NCBI GenBank assembly: GCA_016717225.1
Contig: JADKGB010000003.1
Span: 124,001 to 188,000 of the forward strand
Length of the DNA: 64,000 nt
Reading direction: 5' to 3'
From: Flavobacteriales bacterium
GTDB taxonomy: Bacteria; Bacteroidota; Bacteroidia; Flavobacteriales_F; PHOS-HE28
Within the stretch, counting starts at the first letter, position 1; every line of letters starts with the position of its first letter. This document shows positions 26,661 through 38,660 of the stretch, piece after piece. Both the position numbers and the translations under genes were made by a program. The notes under the pieces are model-generated. The model did not search any database. It was not told the origin of the DNA and worked only from the letters and a program-made list of their open reading frames with translations.

Positions 26661-29600
26661 TTGAGCATTCTCGGCATACGCATCACCCTGGTCGCTTTGG
26701 CCTTTGGCTTGGCTAGCTCGGCTTTGGCGCAGCCGTGCAGTATAGATCTGGGACCAGACCATACCATTTGCCAGAACGCGACCACAACGTTGAACGGCCC
26801 GGCCGGGTTTTCCAACTACCTATGGAGCACGAGCGCGGTAACACCCAACATCACGGTGGGGGCTCCTGCGGCGACGTATTGGTGCGAAGTGAACTATCCA
26901 TTTGTCAACCCGGTCGTCAACGGCAATTTCAGCGCTGGCAACACAGGTTTTTCATCCCAATTCAACCTCAACAACAACCTACAGGGAGAGGGCACCTACA
27001 ATGTGGGCTCGAACCCTAACGCCTTTCACCCCCAATATAGTGGGGGGGGTAGCGGGAATTTCCTGATCGTGAATGCTGGCTTCGGGAGTTGGAGCGCTGG
27101 GCAACTCGATTGTTGGTGCCAGACCGTAACAGTTTGCCCAGAACAGACCTACACGCTTTCCTTTCGCGGAAGGAGTTTGACGAATGCACTCCCCGCGCGG
27201 CTTATTTGGGTTATTGATGGAGTGATGCAGGGGCCAGAGTTCACTATGCCTGCATTCGGAGGTGGTTGGGGCAATTTCAGCGCGACATGGTCCTCCGGCG
27301 TTGGCCAAACGACCGCCAATATTTGCCTTCGTGTGACTAGCGCCAACGGTGTCGGTGATGATTTTGGCATTGATGACATCATCGTTAGCGGCAACATCGT
27401 GCTGCGGGACTATATCGATGTGCTCGTGAACCCATTACCGGTCATGAATTGCGGTGGCCCCTATGGCCCGCTTTGTATCAACTCTACCGCCATAGCATTG
27501 AATGGCTCACCTGCTGGAGGTACATGGAGCGGCAATGGGGTGGTCGGCTCAACCTTCACACCTTCTTCTGCTGGTCTGGGTGTTCACGCGTTGACTTATT
27601 CCTACACCGATGGGAACAATTGCCCCAATACGTGCACTACCAATGTCACGATAAACCCTCTCCCGATATTGGCTTGTGGGACCTATGGACCCTATTGCGT
27701 CAGTGCGAATGCCATCAATTTGGGTGGCTTCCCGAACGGTGGTACTTGGAGCGGCCCGGGAGTTGTCGCCAATGTTTTCACTCCGGCATCAGCTGGTGTT
27801 GGGTTGCACAACGTCACATACACCTACACCAATGCCAATGGTTGCACCAATACTTGCACGACCAACGTCACGGTGAACGCGCTGCCGGTGGTTGCTTGTG
27901 GCGGGCCGTATCCGCCGGTTTGCATTGATGCGGTTGATGTCCCGCTAAACGGAGCACCCCTTGGTGGAACGTGGAGTGGAACGGGGGTAACGGGAAACAA
28001 TATCGACCCCAGTGTTGGTTCGCAAACGGTCACCTACACATTCGTAGATGCCAATGGCTGCAGCAATTCTTGCACGACCAACGTCACGGTGAACGCGCTG
28101 CCGGTGGTTGCTTGTGGCGGGCCTTATCCGCCGGTTTGCATTGATGCGGTTGATGTCCCGCTCAACGGATCCCCCCTCGGTGGAACGTGGAGTGGAACGG
28201 GGGTGACGGGAAACAATTTCGACCCCAGTGTTGGTTCGCAAACGGTCACCTACACGTTCGTAGATGCCAATGGCTGCAGTAATTCCTGCACGACCAACAT
28301 CACGGTGAACGCGCTGCCGGTGGTTGCTTGTGGCGGGCCTTATCCGCCGGTTTGCATTGATGCGGTTGATGTCCCGCTCAACGGATCCCCCTCGGTGGAA
28401 CGTGGAGTGGAACGGGGTAACGGGAAACAATTTCGACCCCAGTGTTGGTTCGCAAACGGTCACCTACACGTTCGTAGATGCCAATGGCTGCAGTAATTCC
28501 TGCACGACCAACATCACGGTGAACGCGCTGCCGGTGGTTGCTTGTGGCGGACCGTATCCGCCGGTTTGCATTGATGCGGTTGATGTCCCGCTCAACGGAT
28601 CCCCTTGGTGGAACGTGGAGTGGAACGGGGTGACGGGAAACAATTTCGACCCCAGTGTTGGTTCGCAAACGGTCACCTACACGTTCGTAGATGCCAATGG
28701 CTGCAGTAATTCTTGCACGACCAACATCACGGTGAACGCGCTGCCAGTGGTTGCTTGTGGCGGACCGTATTCGCCGGTTTGTATAGATGCGGTTGATGTC
28801 CCGCTCAACGGATCACCCCTTGGTGGAACGTGGAGTGGAACGGGGGTAACAGGAAACAATTTCGACCCCAGTGTTGGTTCGCAAACGGTCACCTACACGT
28901 TCGTAGATGCCAATGGCTGCAGCAATTCCTGCACGACCAACATCACGGTGAACGCGCTGCCGGTGGTTGCTTGTGGCGGACCGTATCCGCCGGTTTGCAT
29001 TGATGCGGTTGATGTCCCGCTCAACGGATCCCCCCTTGGTGGAACGTGGAGTGGAACGGGGGTAACGGGAAACAATTTCGACCCCAGTGTTGGTTCGCAA
29101 ACGGTCACCTACACGTTCGTAGATGCCAATGGCTGCAGCAATTCTTGCACGACCAACATCACGGTGAACGCGCTGCCGGTGGTTGCTTGTGGCGGACCGT
29201 ATCCGCCGGTTTGCATTGATGCGGTTGATGTCCCGCTCAGCGGATCTCCTCTTGGTGGAACATGGAGTGGAACGGGGGTAACGGGAAACAATTTCGACCC
29301 CAGCGTTGGTTCGCAAACAGTCACGTACACGTTCGTAGGTGCCAATGGTTGCAGCAATTCTTGCACGACCAACATGACGGTGAACGCGCTGCCGGTGTTG
29401 GTTCCGGGAAACTATGGCCCTTACTGTGCCAGTGATGCCCCGATCATCTTGGGCGGAATGCCAATGGGCGGAACGTGGACCGGCGCAGGTGTGAACGCAG
29501 GATCGTTCAACCCGGCAGTTACCGGAGCGGGCACGTACCCGCTTACATATTCATACAACGATGTCAATGGCTGTTCACAAAGTGCGCAAACAAGTTTGAC

Positions 29601-32600
29601 AGTATTCCCCGCGCCAGTGGTCGATATCGGTGGTGACACTACCGTCTGTCCCGGGCAATCCGTGACTTTCAACGCGTTGACCCCTGGAGCGACCTACATC
29701 TGGCAGGACAACTCTGTTGGGCCAACATTTTCGACTTCAACCCCAATGATCGTCACCGTGCAGGTTACTGTGAACGGTTGCACTACTGCGAGTTCTGCAC
29801 AACTCATCAATTTCAATTTGCAAAGCGTGAATTTGGGTCCCGATGTTTCTGTATGTGAAGGAACAGCGGTGCCGCTCTCGGTGAATGTGTCAGGCGCGAC
29901 GTATGCTTGGAGCACAACTTCTACAGCCAACGCGATCAATGCGAATACCACTGATTGGTACTGGGTGGATGTTTCGCTGAACGGCTGTAGTGTTCGTGAC
30001 TCAATATACGTAACGATCAAACCGAACCCGATCGTGAACCTCGGCCTGGATCGCATGGTATGCCCTGGTGCAACAGCCTTGTTGAACGCTACAACGCCAA
30101 ACGCCACATACCTCTGGAGCAACAATGCGATAACGCCAACTGTGAATGCCGGCCTTGGTGCTTGGAGCGTGCAAGTGACGGTGGACGGCTGCCCAGGTAC
30201 GGACATGGTCAACGTAGGTAATTACGTCGCTCCAACGGTGAACCTTGGCCCTGACACGATACTCTGTCCCGGTGCTTCGCTGCTGCTGAATGCCACCACG
30301 CCATTCATGAGCTACAGTTGGCAGAACGCCTCAACAGCTGCCACCTTCCTTGTTCAGCAAGCAGGGTCGTTCTCGGTCACCCTTACTGATAGCCACGGAT
30401 GTACAGGAAGCGACCTGATCAATGTAGGATACGCTTCTCCGAACCAAGTGTTCATCGGCAACGACACAACGATCTGCAGTGGTACGATGATCACGTTGGA
30501 TGCTTCCACACCAGGAGCCACGCTGTACAGTTGGAACAACGGATGGAACAGCAATACTCTTCCAGTGGCAGGTGGATTGTACTGGGTGGATGTGGTGCAA
30601 GGCAATTGTATGGTCACGGATTCCATTCATATCGGTGTCGCCTTTCCGCCTGTCTTTTCCCTCGGGAACGACACTACACTATGTCCGGGGGCTACCCTGC
30701 TTCTTGATGCAACCGTTGCCGGGGTCAACTACCTCTGGCAGGATAATTCCACGCTACCTACACTGCTCGTTTCTGATGATGGCACGTTCAGCGTAACCCT
30801 CACCAATGCGGACCTGTGCGCGGCAACTGAAACGATCACCGTTACATACGCCGATCCTGATGCGCTCGATCTTGGGCCCGATACCAGCATTTGCTCTGGT
30901 ACCACGCTCACGCTTCAAGCCACATTGCCGGGTAGCACTTACCTCTGGAACACGCTGGCGCAGACATCCACCATCGACGTTACAGACCCCGGGTCCTATT
31001 CGGTGGTGGTGATGCAAGGTGGTTGCTCGGTCACGGACGACATCAATGTATTGGTTGCACCATCGCCTTTCGTTGATCTCGGTAACGACACCACGCTTTG
31101 CGATGCATCAACGCTAACCCTTGATGCGTTCTATCCAGGTGCAACGTACGTGTGGACAACGAACGAGGTCACATCATCGTTAACTGTTTCTTCAGCCAAC
31201 ACATATGGCGTTACCGTTGATCTGAACGGCTGCTCTGCCACGGACTCGATCGAGGTAGCCTATGTTGGGGCCTTGGCTATCGATCTGGGTAACGACACAA
31301 CGCTCTGCCCAGGAGCACTGCTCGACCTGTTCGCTTCTTTGCCCGGCGGTACAACTGTATGGAGCACCAACACAGTAGGCCCGACGATCACTGTTTCACA
31401 AGCCGATACGCTGTGGGCGAATGTTAGCGTTAGCGGATGTTCTGTCAGTGACTCCATCATCGTTCAATACGTGCAGTTGGATCAACTCGACCTGGGTTCG
31501 GATGCCTCGGTTTGCGAAGCTGACGCCATGGATTTCGATATCACGATACCCGGCGCCACCTATTTGTGGGATGATAATAGCACCAACCCGGTGCGCAGCA
31601 TTGATGAAGAAGGCGATTACTGGGCCCGCATTACGTTGGGGGGATGTGAGACCAGCGATACGGTTCACATCACGATAACACCGCTACCGTTGGTCTACCT
31701 CGGTCCGGACACTGGTTTGTGCGCAGGGTCCACCCTTCTCCTGAACGCTTCCCAGCCTGGCGCAACCTATCTATGGAACAACAGTAGCACACAAGGTACT
31801 ATCACTGCAGTTCCAGGTGAATGGAATGTGGAGGTCACCTTGAACGGATGCACAGCCGGCGATTCCATTACGATCGCTTCACTACCAACACCTTCCTTGT
31901 CCTTGCCCACGGATACGACCCTTTGTACGGGATCCGTTTGGATCATCGACGTAGCCCAACCCAATGCGACCTATGTATGGCAAGATGCAAGTACCGCAAG
32001 TGGATTTCTGGTTGACGCTGCCGACAATTACAACGTAACGGTGAGCATTGGTGGATGCTCGGCATACGCCGAAGTTGACGTATCCTACTTCGATGCATCG
32101 CTTGTGGATCTAGGGCCTGATACAACTCTTTGTCCTGGGCAGCAGCTGTTACTCTCGCTGACACTGCCAGGCGTTGTGCTCACTTGGCCAAACGGCCTGC
32201 ACGGCAATGATTTCACGGTATCCAGTTCTGGCACATACACTCTTCTTGCCAATGCGAACGGATGCACGGCAAGTGACGAGATCAATGTGGACTACACACC
32301 ATTGGGCCAGCCCGAACTGGGCGATGATCGCACGCTTTGCGAAGGCGATAGTGTCGTCTTGGTCGTTGTGCCTGGATCCGCTTCTGTTCTTTGGAATTCA
32401 GGAAGTACGAGTGATTCGCTCCTGACCACCACGAGTGGGACCTATTCTGTATCGCTCTCGTTGGATGGATGTTCGGCAACAGATGCGGTGGAATTTGAAT
32501 TCGTTCCAGTGATCGATAGCATTGATCTGGGTGAGGACGCTACCATCTGCCTTGGGAATACAGTGGTACTGGATGCTTTTGTGAACCGTGCGACCTACGA

Positions 32601-33009
32601 TTGGAATACCGGTTCGAACACCGCGTCGATCAATGTCACTTCCCCGGGACTCTACATCGTTCAACTCGCCGGTCCCTGCATCAGTGCGATCGACAGCGTT
32701 CTAGTGATCGAAGGCAATTGCCCTTCCGAGATCTTTATCCCGAACAGCTTCACCCCGGATGGTGATGGGTTGAACGAGGTGTTCGGGCCGATCACCACAG
32801 GCAATTTCAAGAGCTTCACCTTCTTGATCTTCAACCGGTGGGGTGAAAATATCTTCAGCAGTGAAACGCCAGGCGGATCGTGGGATGGCACCTTGAACGG
32901 CACGATGGTGCAGGATGGTGTGTACGTCTGGCAATTGGCCTACCGAGCGGTGACTGATGTGGGTGTTGAGCAAAAGCGGTTGACCGGAAGCGTTACACTA
33001 TTGCGATAG
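26661..33009 (+). CDS. Giant T9SS type B secreted adhesin-like repeat protein (one frameshift)
   Basis: About 2116 aa if one frame break inside the third repeat (about 28390-28415) is ignored; the two open frames are 26661-28496 and 28324-33009. The start is a TTG opening a signal peptide (SILGIRITLVALAF...ALAQ). Order: one Ig/PKD-like unit; a galactose-binding-like region (about residues 80-250); two diverged and seven near-identical 72-aa units (CIDAVDVPLNGSPLGGTWSG theme); about fifteen 75-aa Ig/PKD-like units (DLGPDTTLCPG ... GATYLW ... NGCS); and a C-terminal gliding/CHU_C-type domain (IPNSFTPDGDGLNE, FNRWGE, WDGT). The C-terminal domain is the sorting signal for type IX secretion. A surface adhesin or matrix protein is the likely role. 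Confidence 0.88.
27858..29371 (+). repeat. Seven tandem 216-bp coding repeats
   Basis: Unit boundaries, taken at the ACRTCACGGTGAACGCGCTG start, fall at 27865, 28081, 28297, 28511, 28724, 28940 and 29156, ending before 29372. Spacings are 216, 216, 214, 213, 216, 216 and 216. The short units lost bases only in a C-run (6 to 5 or 4) and a G-run (5 to 4) about 25 bases apart. Units differ otherwise by a few synonymous changes, indicating recent expansion or homogenisation. Confidence 0.95.
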
Positions 33010-33029
33010 TGGCTTGGCCCAGGCCATTG

Positions 33030-35195
33030 CTATTTCACCCCTACCGCATCAAAACCTTCCTCTTTCCAAAGGAATTGGCCGGTATCTGTTCGGATGTACG
33101 CCTTGAGCAGGTCGTTGGCGTTCTCGCTTTTCCCCCGACCCAAACGCGCAACGTTGTGTTCCACGATCTCCACCATGTCGAATTCGAAGGGAACACGAGT
33201 TTTTCCGCTTACGTCCACCACACCGGTCCGTTCACCTTCACGAGCTACCAATAACCCGCCGTGCACGTCCGCAAGGCTTTTGAACTTCGGTGGTAACACT
33301 TCTTTGCCCGTGCTATCGATCAGGCCGAACAGTTCTCCCAAGCGAATGCGTGCATATCCATCGTGGAACTCCCACGCAGCATCGTATCTCGCTTCTATCG
33401 CCGTGGCCAAGGTGCGGCTCGCATAACCCCACTTGGTCTTTTTCTTCACGGGGATCAAGCCGTTCTCCATGTCCCCCATATCCAGATACTGGGCAGGAAG
33501 AATGCGCTCGCCCTTCGTATCGATCAAGGCCATCTTATCCGCAACCAGGACGCGCGCAACGCCGTTGTGAAAGTCACCCCATGGCGTAGGCGAACCGCTC
33601 GGCATCAGGTATTGTGCGGCGATAACGAATTGACCAGAGGCGTTGACATAGCCGCACTTGCCACTGTTGGCCACCAGTGCCAAGCCATCGTTGAAATTGC
33701 CAACATGCTCTTGCTCCACCGGCAACAACACATCGCCGAACGGGCTTATGACCCCCATTTTGCCATCCTTCCGAGCGCGTGAGACAGCCCCGGCAAATCC
33801 TTCGATCCAATCGTACTGAAAGGGTACCATCACATTGCCCCTGGCATCGATAACACCCAGTTCGCCATCTTTCTCAACAACGGCTACGCTATTGCGGAAG
33901 GTGTTCGCGGTGGTGAATTGGAACGGTATCACCGTTGCACCGGCAGCATTGATGTAGCCAAATAGCCCGTCCTTCTCCGCATACGCCAAACCGCTGCTGA
34001 ATTCACCAACCTCACCGAACTCCATGGGCACCACCAACTTCCCGGACCGATCCACCGCACCCGCCAGATCGCCACGTTCGACACTCGCCAGACCTTCACT
34101 GTATTCATACACTTCGTCGTACTCAATGTCGATCACCGCACGGCCCATCTTGTTGATGGACCCGATCCGGCCGTTGCGTCCAACCAAAGCCTGCCCCTTC
34201 TCGAAAGGTGAGACGAAATCAAAGTCCGCCTTGATCCGCTCTATGCCTTTGTCATCGATGTATCCCCATTTCCCACGCTGACGGAAAGGATACAATACAA
34301 GGCTTGCGGTATTGTAGTCGTCCGCGAGTTCAGTGATGAAAGGATAGTCCGGATAGGTCTTCAGAAAATTGGTGATCGCTGTTGGACTCAGGTCCTTGGT
34401 GCTGTTGTCATAGATAGCCCGCCAGGCTTCTGCAACATTGGGGTTCTTGGGGTAACGGCGTATAAAGGCTGATAGTTCCTCCGGGGTACGGTGAGGAGCG
34501 TTCAATTGATAGATCCGATCTTCAGCATTGCGCAAATACGGACTATCGCGATGCTCTGAAACGAACTGCTCGAATTCAGCTATGGTCCCGTTAGGCGCCG
34601 CTTCCCGGAAGATCGCTTCCTGCATGCGATTGTTCGCCTCATAGGTCTCTTTGGCACCAGGGTAGCGGTCCATAAAGGCTTGATATCCTGCTGCTGTATT
34701 GATGTTTCGAGCCTCTTGGAAAGCCAGGTGATCGCGTATCAATGTTGCCTCGGCAACCTGACCGCTCGACATGTACGTGTTGATGAACCGGTCATAACCA
34801 CTGATCGTGTTCACCGTCTTGGCTTGGTTCCACGCGATCCTGTAGATGTGTTCCTTCTGTTCATTGATCGCCTCCATCGTAACGCCATACGGTTTCCACT
34901 CCGCCCGCTTCTTTTCCGTCGACAATGAAAAAGCAACATCAGCACGCTGGATGAACGCGTAGCTGGAATCAAGCTGATAAAAGGGATTATTGTCGCGCCC
35001 TGCTATCACGCTGCATCCATACCACGCGGCAGCACCGTTCTTCTTGATCTCCTTCTGGAACAGTTCACGAGCCAGGAAATAGTTATGGACCTCGAGGGCT
35101 GCAAAGGCTTTCTTCAACCCACCCGCATTAACGGAGATCGAGCATATGCCGGCGAACAACAAGTATGTCGCGCGTGTTCGAAAAGCAACCTTCAC
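33030..35195 (-). CDS. Secreted WG-repeat protein with N-terminal TPR-like region
   Basis: 721 aa from a GTG at 35195. A signal peptide (VKVAFRTRATYLLFAGICSISVNA) is followed by helical TPR-like repeats (about residues 25-280, with PDYPFITE and PKNPNVAEAW turns). About ten WG repeats follow from residue about 290 (GKWGYIDDKG, GRIGSINKMG, GLFGYINAAG, GKMGVISPFG, GKCGYVNASG, TKWGYASR, GLIDSTG). WG repeats form beta structures of unknown ligand and are common in Bacteroidota. A -7 box lies 3 bases from the GTG, so the mRNA is probably leaderless. It is divergent from the MMPL exporter. Confidence 0.88.
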   Translation of the reverse strand: MKVAFRTRATYLLFAGICSISVNAGGLKKAFAALEVHNYFLARELFQKEIKKNGAAAWYGCSVIAGRDNNPFYQLDSSYAFIQRADVAFSLSTEKKRAEWKPYGVTMEAINEQKEHIYRIAWNQAKTVNTISGYDRFINTYMSSGQVAEATLIRDHLAFQEARNINTAAGYQAFMDRYPGAKETYEANNRMQEAIFREAAPNGTIAEFEQFVSEHRDSPYLRNAEDRIYQLNAPHRTPEELSAFIRRYPKNPNVAEAWRAIYDNSTKDLSPTAITNFLKTYPDYPFITELADDYNTASLVLYPFRQRGKWGYIDDKGIERIKADFDFVSPFEKGQALVGRNGRIGSINKMGRAVIDIEYDEVYEYSEGLASVERGDLAGAVDRSGKLVVPMEFGEVGEFSSGLAYAEKDGLFGYINAAGATVIPFQFTTANTFRNSVAVVEKDGELGVIDARGNVMVPFQYDWIEGFAGAVSRARKDGKMGVISPFGDVLLPVEQEHVGNFNDGLALVANSGKCGYVNASGQFVIAAQYLMPSGSPTPWGDFHNGVARVLVADKMALIDTKGERILPAQYLDMGDMENGLIPVKKKTKWGYASRTLATAIEARYDAAWEFHDGYARIRLGELFGLIDSTGKEVLPPKFKSLADVHGGLLVAREGERTGVVDVSGKTRVPFEFDMVEIVEHNVARLGRGKSENANDLLKAYIRTDTGQFLWKEEGFDAVGVK

Positions 35196-35198
35196 TGT

Positions 35199-35207
35199 GC
35201 GAAATTA
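35199..35207 (-). promoter_or_regulatory. Bacteroidota -7 element for the WG-repeat gene
   Basis: The minus strand reads TAATTTCGC, 3 bases from the GTG start. Confidence 0.5.
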
Positions 35208-35265
35208 CCTGCGGTTCCACCTGCACATACCAACTTAGCCGCGCCGCACGCACCGAACGTTGTTG

Positions 35266-37593
35266 ATGAACAAGGAACCACTGCCAGCAGAAGTCTGGCT
35301 CACGAAGCGTAACGCGCACTTCACACTTCTGCTGATAGGCCTGGTTTCACTTGCTGCTCTTTTCAGCTTGCGGAACGTCCGCGTCGATTATGATTTCGAG
35401 AAATTCTTCCCGAAGAACGACCCCGAACTGGATCGTTACTTGGCGTTCCGAGATCGTTTCGGGTATGACAACGATTTCCTCATGTTCGGTATCGAACGGA
35501 ACGACGGGGTCTTTGATCAGGAACTGTTGGTTCGCGTGGATTCGTTCGCCGGTCGACTGGAACGGCTTCCCTTGGTGATCAAGGTACTATCGCCAACACG
35601 ATTGAACGAGCCTGTGTTTACGCCGTTCGGGGTATTTGAAACGCCCTACCTCCGCCTTGGGAACGACACGTTGATCGCTATCGATTCCGCCAGGATCTGG
35701 AACGACCCACGGATCAAGGACTTCTTCTTCACCAAGGATGCCAAAGCCATGTTGGTGGTTCTGAACGCAGAACCCGGGCTTTCCAAATTGAGGTGTGATT
35801 CGCTTCTGGCCGGGGTTCGTGAAGTGATGGCCAGATCCGGCTTTGCGGATGCCCGGATGGTAGGGAGGATCGTTGGGCAGGACCACTACATCAACACCAT
35901 GGTGAAGGAGATGCTCTTCTTCCTCACGGCTTCCATCGCGTTGCTTGCCATTTTCCTTTGGTTCGGTTTCCGCAGCATACACGGCATCGTGATACCCATA
36001 CTCGTGGTGGGCTTGGCAATACTGTGGCAGTTGGGCCTGATGACAGCATTGGGCAAGCCCCTCGGTATTCTAACGATGCTGCTGCCAACAATACTCTTCG
36101 TTGTTGGCATGAGCGACGTGGTTCACTTGCTGGAATGTTACCTCGAAGAGATACGCAACGGAGTGCCGCGGATCCGAGCGATCGCCGTGACCTATCACGA
36201 GGTTGGCCTGCCCACCTTCCTGACAGCGATAACGAGCGGCATTGGTTTCGCCACACTGGGCACGGCTAGTATTCAGCCATTGCAGGAGTTCGGCTTGTAT
36301 ACGGCTCTTGGTGTTCTAGTGGCCTTTTGTCTGGCCTTCGCACTGCTCCCGGCACTTCTCGTGCTCACGGACCCGGCCAAGTTGCTCCCGCAAACCGCAA
36401 AATCTTCTCCCTGGGACAAGCGACTTCCACGACTCTTTCAATGGACCATTAAGCGAAGGCGTGCGATCCTGTGGTCCTTCGCACTGATCTCAGTGGTTGG
36501 CATTGCTGGGGCTTACCGTATCAAAGTGAACAACTTCCTGCTGGAGGACTTACCGAACAATGACCCACTGAAGAAAGGCTTCGTTTGGTTCGAAGAGAAA
36601 TTCGGTGGCGTTCGTCCCTTCGAAATGGAGATCGTCGTTGCGGATAGCAACTCAACAATTTGGGACCTTGAAACTCTTCGGCAGATCGAACAAGTTCAAC
36701 AGCATCTCGACACGGTCTACGATGTGGATGGGCTCATTTCACCGGTTACCGTGATGTACTCGCTGAACAAGGCGTTCAATGGTGGCGATCGCTCTTTCTA
36801 CCGGTTGCCGGACGATCCTGAAGAATGCGCCCGCATGTCCAAACGCGCCAAGCTCCTTGGCAAGGAACTGCTCGGCCCGATCGTGAGCAGCGATGGTCGT
36901 ACGGCGCGCCTTACGGGTCGCCTCGTGGATGAAGGGGGGTACGTCCATAAAGGCAAGAATGCCGCCCTCGATTCATTCATCGCTACTCACACCAACCCCG
37001 GTTCGGTGCGGATGCATCAGACAGGAATGGCCTACCTCATCGATCGGAACAATGAAACACTGAGTACCCAACTTGTGGGCGGCATGGGCATCGCTGTGTT
37101 GCTTACCGCGCTTATTATGCTCTGGTTCTTCCGCGATTGGCGAATGGTCGTAGTGGCTCTGATTCCCAATCTCGTTCCCTTGGTCTTCATTGCTGGTGTC
37201 ATGGGTTTCATAGGTATCGACCTGAAAGTGAGCACCGCGATCATCTTCACCATTTCGTTCGGTATTGCTGAAGACGATACCATTCACATGCTTGCTTCAT
37301 TCCGGCAGCATCTTAGGCAAGGGTTGTCACCGGCCTACGCCCTGAAACGCACGTATCTCCGCACAGGAAAGGCGGTCACAGTTACCAGTCTGATGCTGCT
37401 TTCGGGTTTCGTGACGCTAGTATTCTCCGACTTCGCCAGTGTGTTCTACATGGGTGTGTTGATCACGTTCACGCTCGCCTTAGCATACGTGGCCGAGCTT
37501 CTCCTGCTTCCTGCGCTGGTGATGGTGCTGATGAGAAGCAGGACCGCATTGGAACTGCCTAGGAGCCGAAGTGAGCGCGATCCGATCCAGTGA
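35266..37593 (+). CDS. MMPL/RND-superfamily exporter
   Basis: 775 aa from the ATG at 35266 (two TTG codons in frame just upstream are less likely). It has the two-fold RND layout: TM1 (TLLLIGLVSLAALFSL), a periplasmic domain (about 40-215), five TMs (about 215-360), TM7 (about 405), a second periplasmic domain (about 425-610) and five more TMs. The conserved acidic/His cluster lies in MLLPTILFVVGMSDVVHLLE and in SFGIAEDDTIHML. Such MMPL-type proteins export lipids or hydrophobic molecules using the proton gradient; hopanoid or lipid export is common in relatives. It ends before a strong shared hairpin terminator. Confidence 0.9.
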   Translation: MNKEPLPAEVWLTKRNAHFTLLLIGLVSLAALFSLRNVRVDYDFEKFFPKNDPELDRYLAFRDRFGYDNDFLMFGIERNDGVFDQELLVRVDSFAGRLERLPLVIKVLSPTRLNEPVFTPFGVFETPYLRLGNDTLIAIDSARIWNDPRIKDFFFTKDAKAMLVVLNAEPGLSKLRCDSLLAGVREVMARSGFADARMVGRIVGQDHYINTMVKEMLFFLTASIALLAIFLWFGFRSIHGIVIPILVVGLAILWQLGLMTALGKPLGILTMLLPTILFVVGMSDVVHLLECYLEEIRNGVPRIRAIAVTYHEVGLPTFLTAITSGIGFATLGTASIQPLQEFGLYTALGVLVAFCLAFALLPALLVLTDPAKLLPQTAKSSPWDKRLPRLFQWTIKRRRAILWSFALISVVGIAGAYRIKVNNFLLEDLPNNDPLKKGFVWFEEKFGGVRPFEMEIVVADSNSTIWDLETLRQIEQVQQHLDTVYDVDGLISPVTVMYSLNKAFNGGDRSFYRLPDDPEECARMSKRAKLLGKELLGPIVSSDGRTARLTGRLVDEGGYVHKGKNAALDSFIATHTNPGSVRMHQTGMAYLIDRNNETLSTQLVGGMGIAVLLTALIMLWFFRDWRMVVVALIPNLVPLVFIAGVMGFIGIDLKVSTAIIFTISFGIAEDDTIHMLASFRQHLRQGLSPAYALKRTYLRTGKAVTVTSLMLLSGFVTLVFSDFASVFYMGVLITFTLALAYVAELLLLPALVMVLMRSRTALELPRSRSERDPIQ

Positions 37594-37637
37594 AGCTCTG
37601 GTCTTTTCATGATCACGGACGTGGTTCCAGTAGAAAT

Positions 37638-37665
37638 AAAGAAAGGGGCCTTGGCCCCCCTCTTT
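37638..37665. terminator. Bidirectional hairpin terminator
   Basis: AAAGA-AA-GGGGCC pairs with GGCCCC-CC-TCTTT around a TT loop, with A-rich and T-rich flanks on both sides. It sits between the convergent MMPL gene and the 37684 gene. Confidence 0.65.
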
Positions 37666-37683
37666 CATGAGATCCATTCAGGA

Positions 37684-38430
37684 TCAGTAACTCTCGTACG
37701 CTCCTTTGAATTCGGCATCATCCATAAAAAAGTCCTTGCCGATCTCCAAGGTCTCTTTCGCTTTGGACTTGTTGCCTTTACCGTCCAGGTATGTGGCGTA
37801 ATTGATCAAGGCGGTCTTCATCAATTTCTTCTGGTCATCAGGCAATAAACCGATACCGCCGGCGGCATCAAGTGCGGGTTGGAATTTCGCGATAGCCGCA
37901 TCACCTTCCTTCATCAAGTTGCCTTTGTACATGGTGAGCGCCAGCATGATCCACGGGCCGGGGTTCTCCGGGTAGTAGTTCGTCATGCCATCGAACCATT
38001 GCTTCGCTTTGCTCAACCCCTTGGGGTCTTCGTACGCATTGATCCCCGCTTCTTGGGCCATCAGGTTGAGTTCGCTCCAGAAGTCGGCGTAGTTGTCGAA
38101 GAACTCTTTGTTCTTGTCTTTTTTCCTGTATTTCTCGGCGTATTTCACCGCGTCTTTGTCACACTTCTTGTATTCCTCCATTGCGCGGAACTTCTCGATC
38201 TTGCTCATCTCGTAGTAGCACATGCTCACGTAGATATATGGCAACGGATCCTTCTTCGTGTCCTCCTTATCGGTGTAGTTGAACGCTTTGGCGAGGCAGT
38301 CCTCGTACTTCTCATCCACGTATTTGACGAGCAGGTCCTCGTATGGCTGCTTCTGGGCTTGGGCCGAAAAGATGGCAATAGTGGCAACGGTGAGGGTGAG
38401 CGAACGCATCATGGCGTAGTTGTTTTGCAT
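37684..38430 (-). CDS. Secreted TPR-like protein of unknown function
   Basis: 248 aa from 38430; nearby ATGs at 38412 and 38409 (MMRSLTLTV...FSAQAQ) fit a signal peptide equally well or better. The mature protein is Lys/Tyr-rich and helical, with TPR-like pairs (DEKYEDCLAKAFNYTDK, LPYIYVSMCYYEM, KAKQWFDGMTNYYPENPGPW, ALINYATYLDGKGNKSKAKE). Such proteins are common in Bacteroidota, often as periplasmic scaffolds. A -7 box TACCTTCGG (38449-38457) lies about 20 bases upstream. Confidence 0.75.
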   Translation of the reverse strand: MQNNYAMMRSLTLTVATIAIFSAQAQKQPYEDLLVKYVDEKYEDCLAKAFNYTDKEDTKKDPLPYIYVSMCYYEMSKIEKFRAMEEYKKCDKDAVKYAEKYRKKDKNKEFFDNYADFWSELNLMAQEAGINAYEDPKGLSKAKQWFDGMTNYYPENPGPWIMLALTMYKGNLMKEGDAAIAKFQPALDAAGGIGLLPDDQKKLMKTALINYATYLDGKGNKSKAKETLEIGKDFFMDDAEFKGAYESY

Positions 38431-38448
38431 GGGCTTTCAAGAACGATG

Positions 38449-38457
38449 CCGAAGGTA
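38449..38457 (-). promoter_or_regulatory. Bacteroidota -7-like element
   Basis: The minus strand reads TACCTTCGG, 18 bases upstream of the ATG at 38430. Confidence 0.4.
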
Positions 38458-38660
38458 TATGAGCCTGCCTTTGTATGCCTTGCGTAAACCGCACGCTTTG
38501 TTAGTGGATGGTTGTTGGTTGCCTGCTCTTGAGGCACGCTGGATCACATGAGCAACAAAAGTCCTGTTCTACAAGGTTAGCACGGATATCACTCCTAGCA
38601 GGCGTCTCTACCCCCACCTTTGCCTTCCGCTTTTGCCAATTGGGCATCAGCGGATAAAAC

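Noticed and set aside
27858..29371. CRISPR-like array
   Set aside because: Units are 216 bp, contiguous without spacers and coding in frame.
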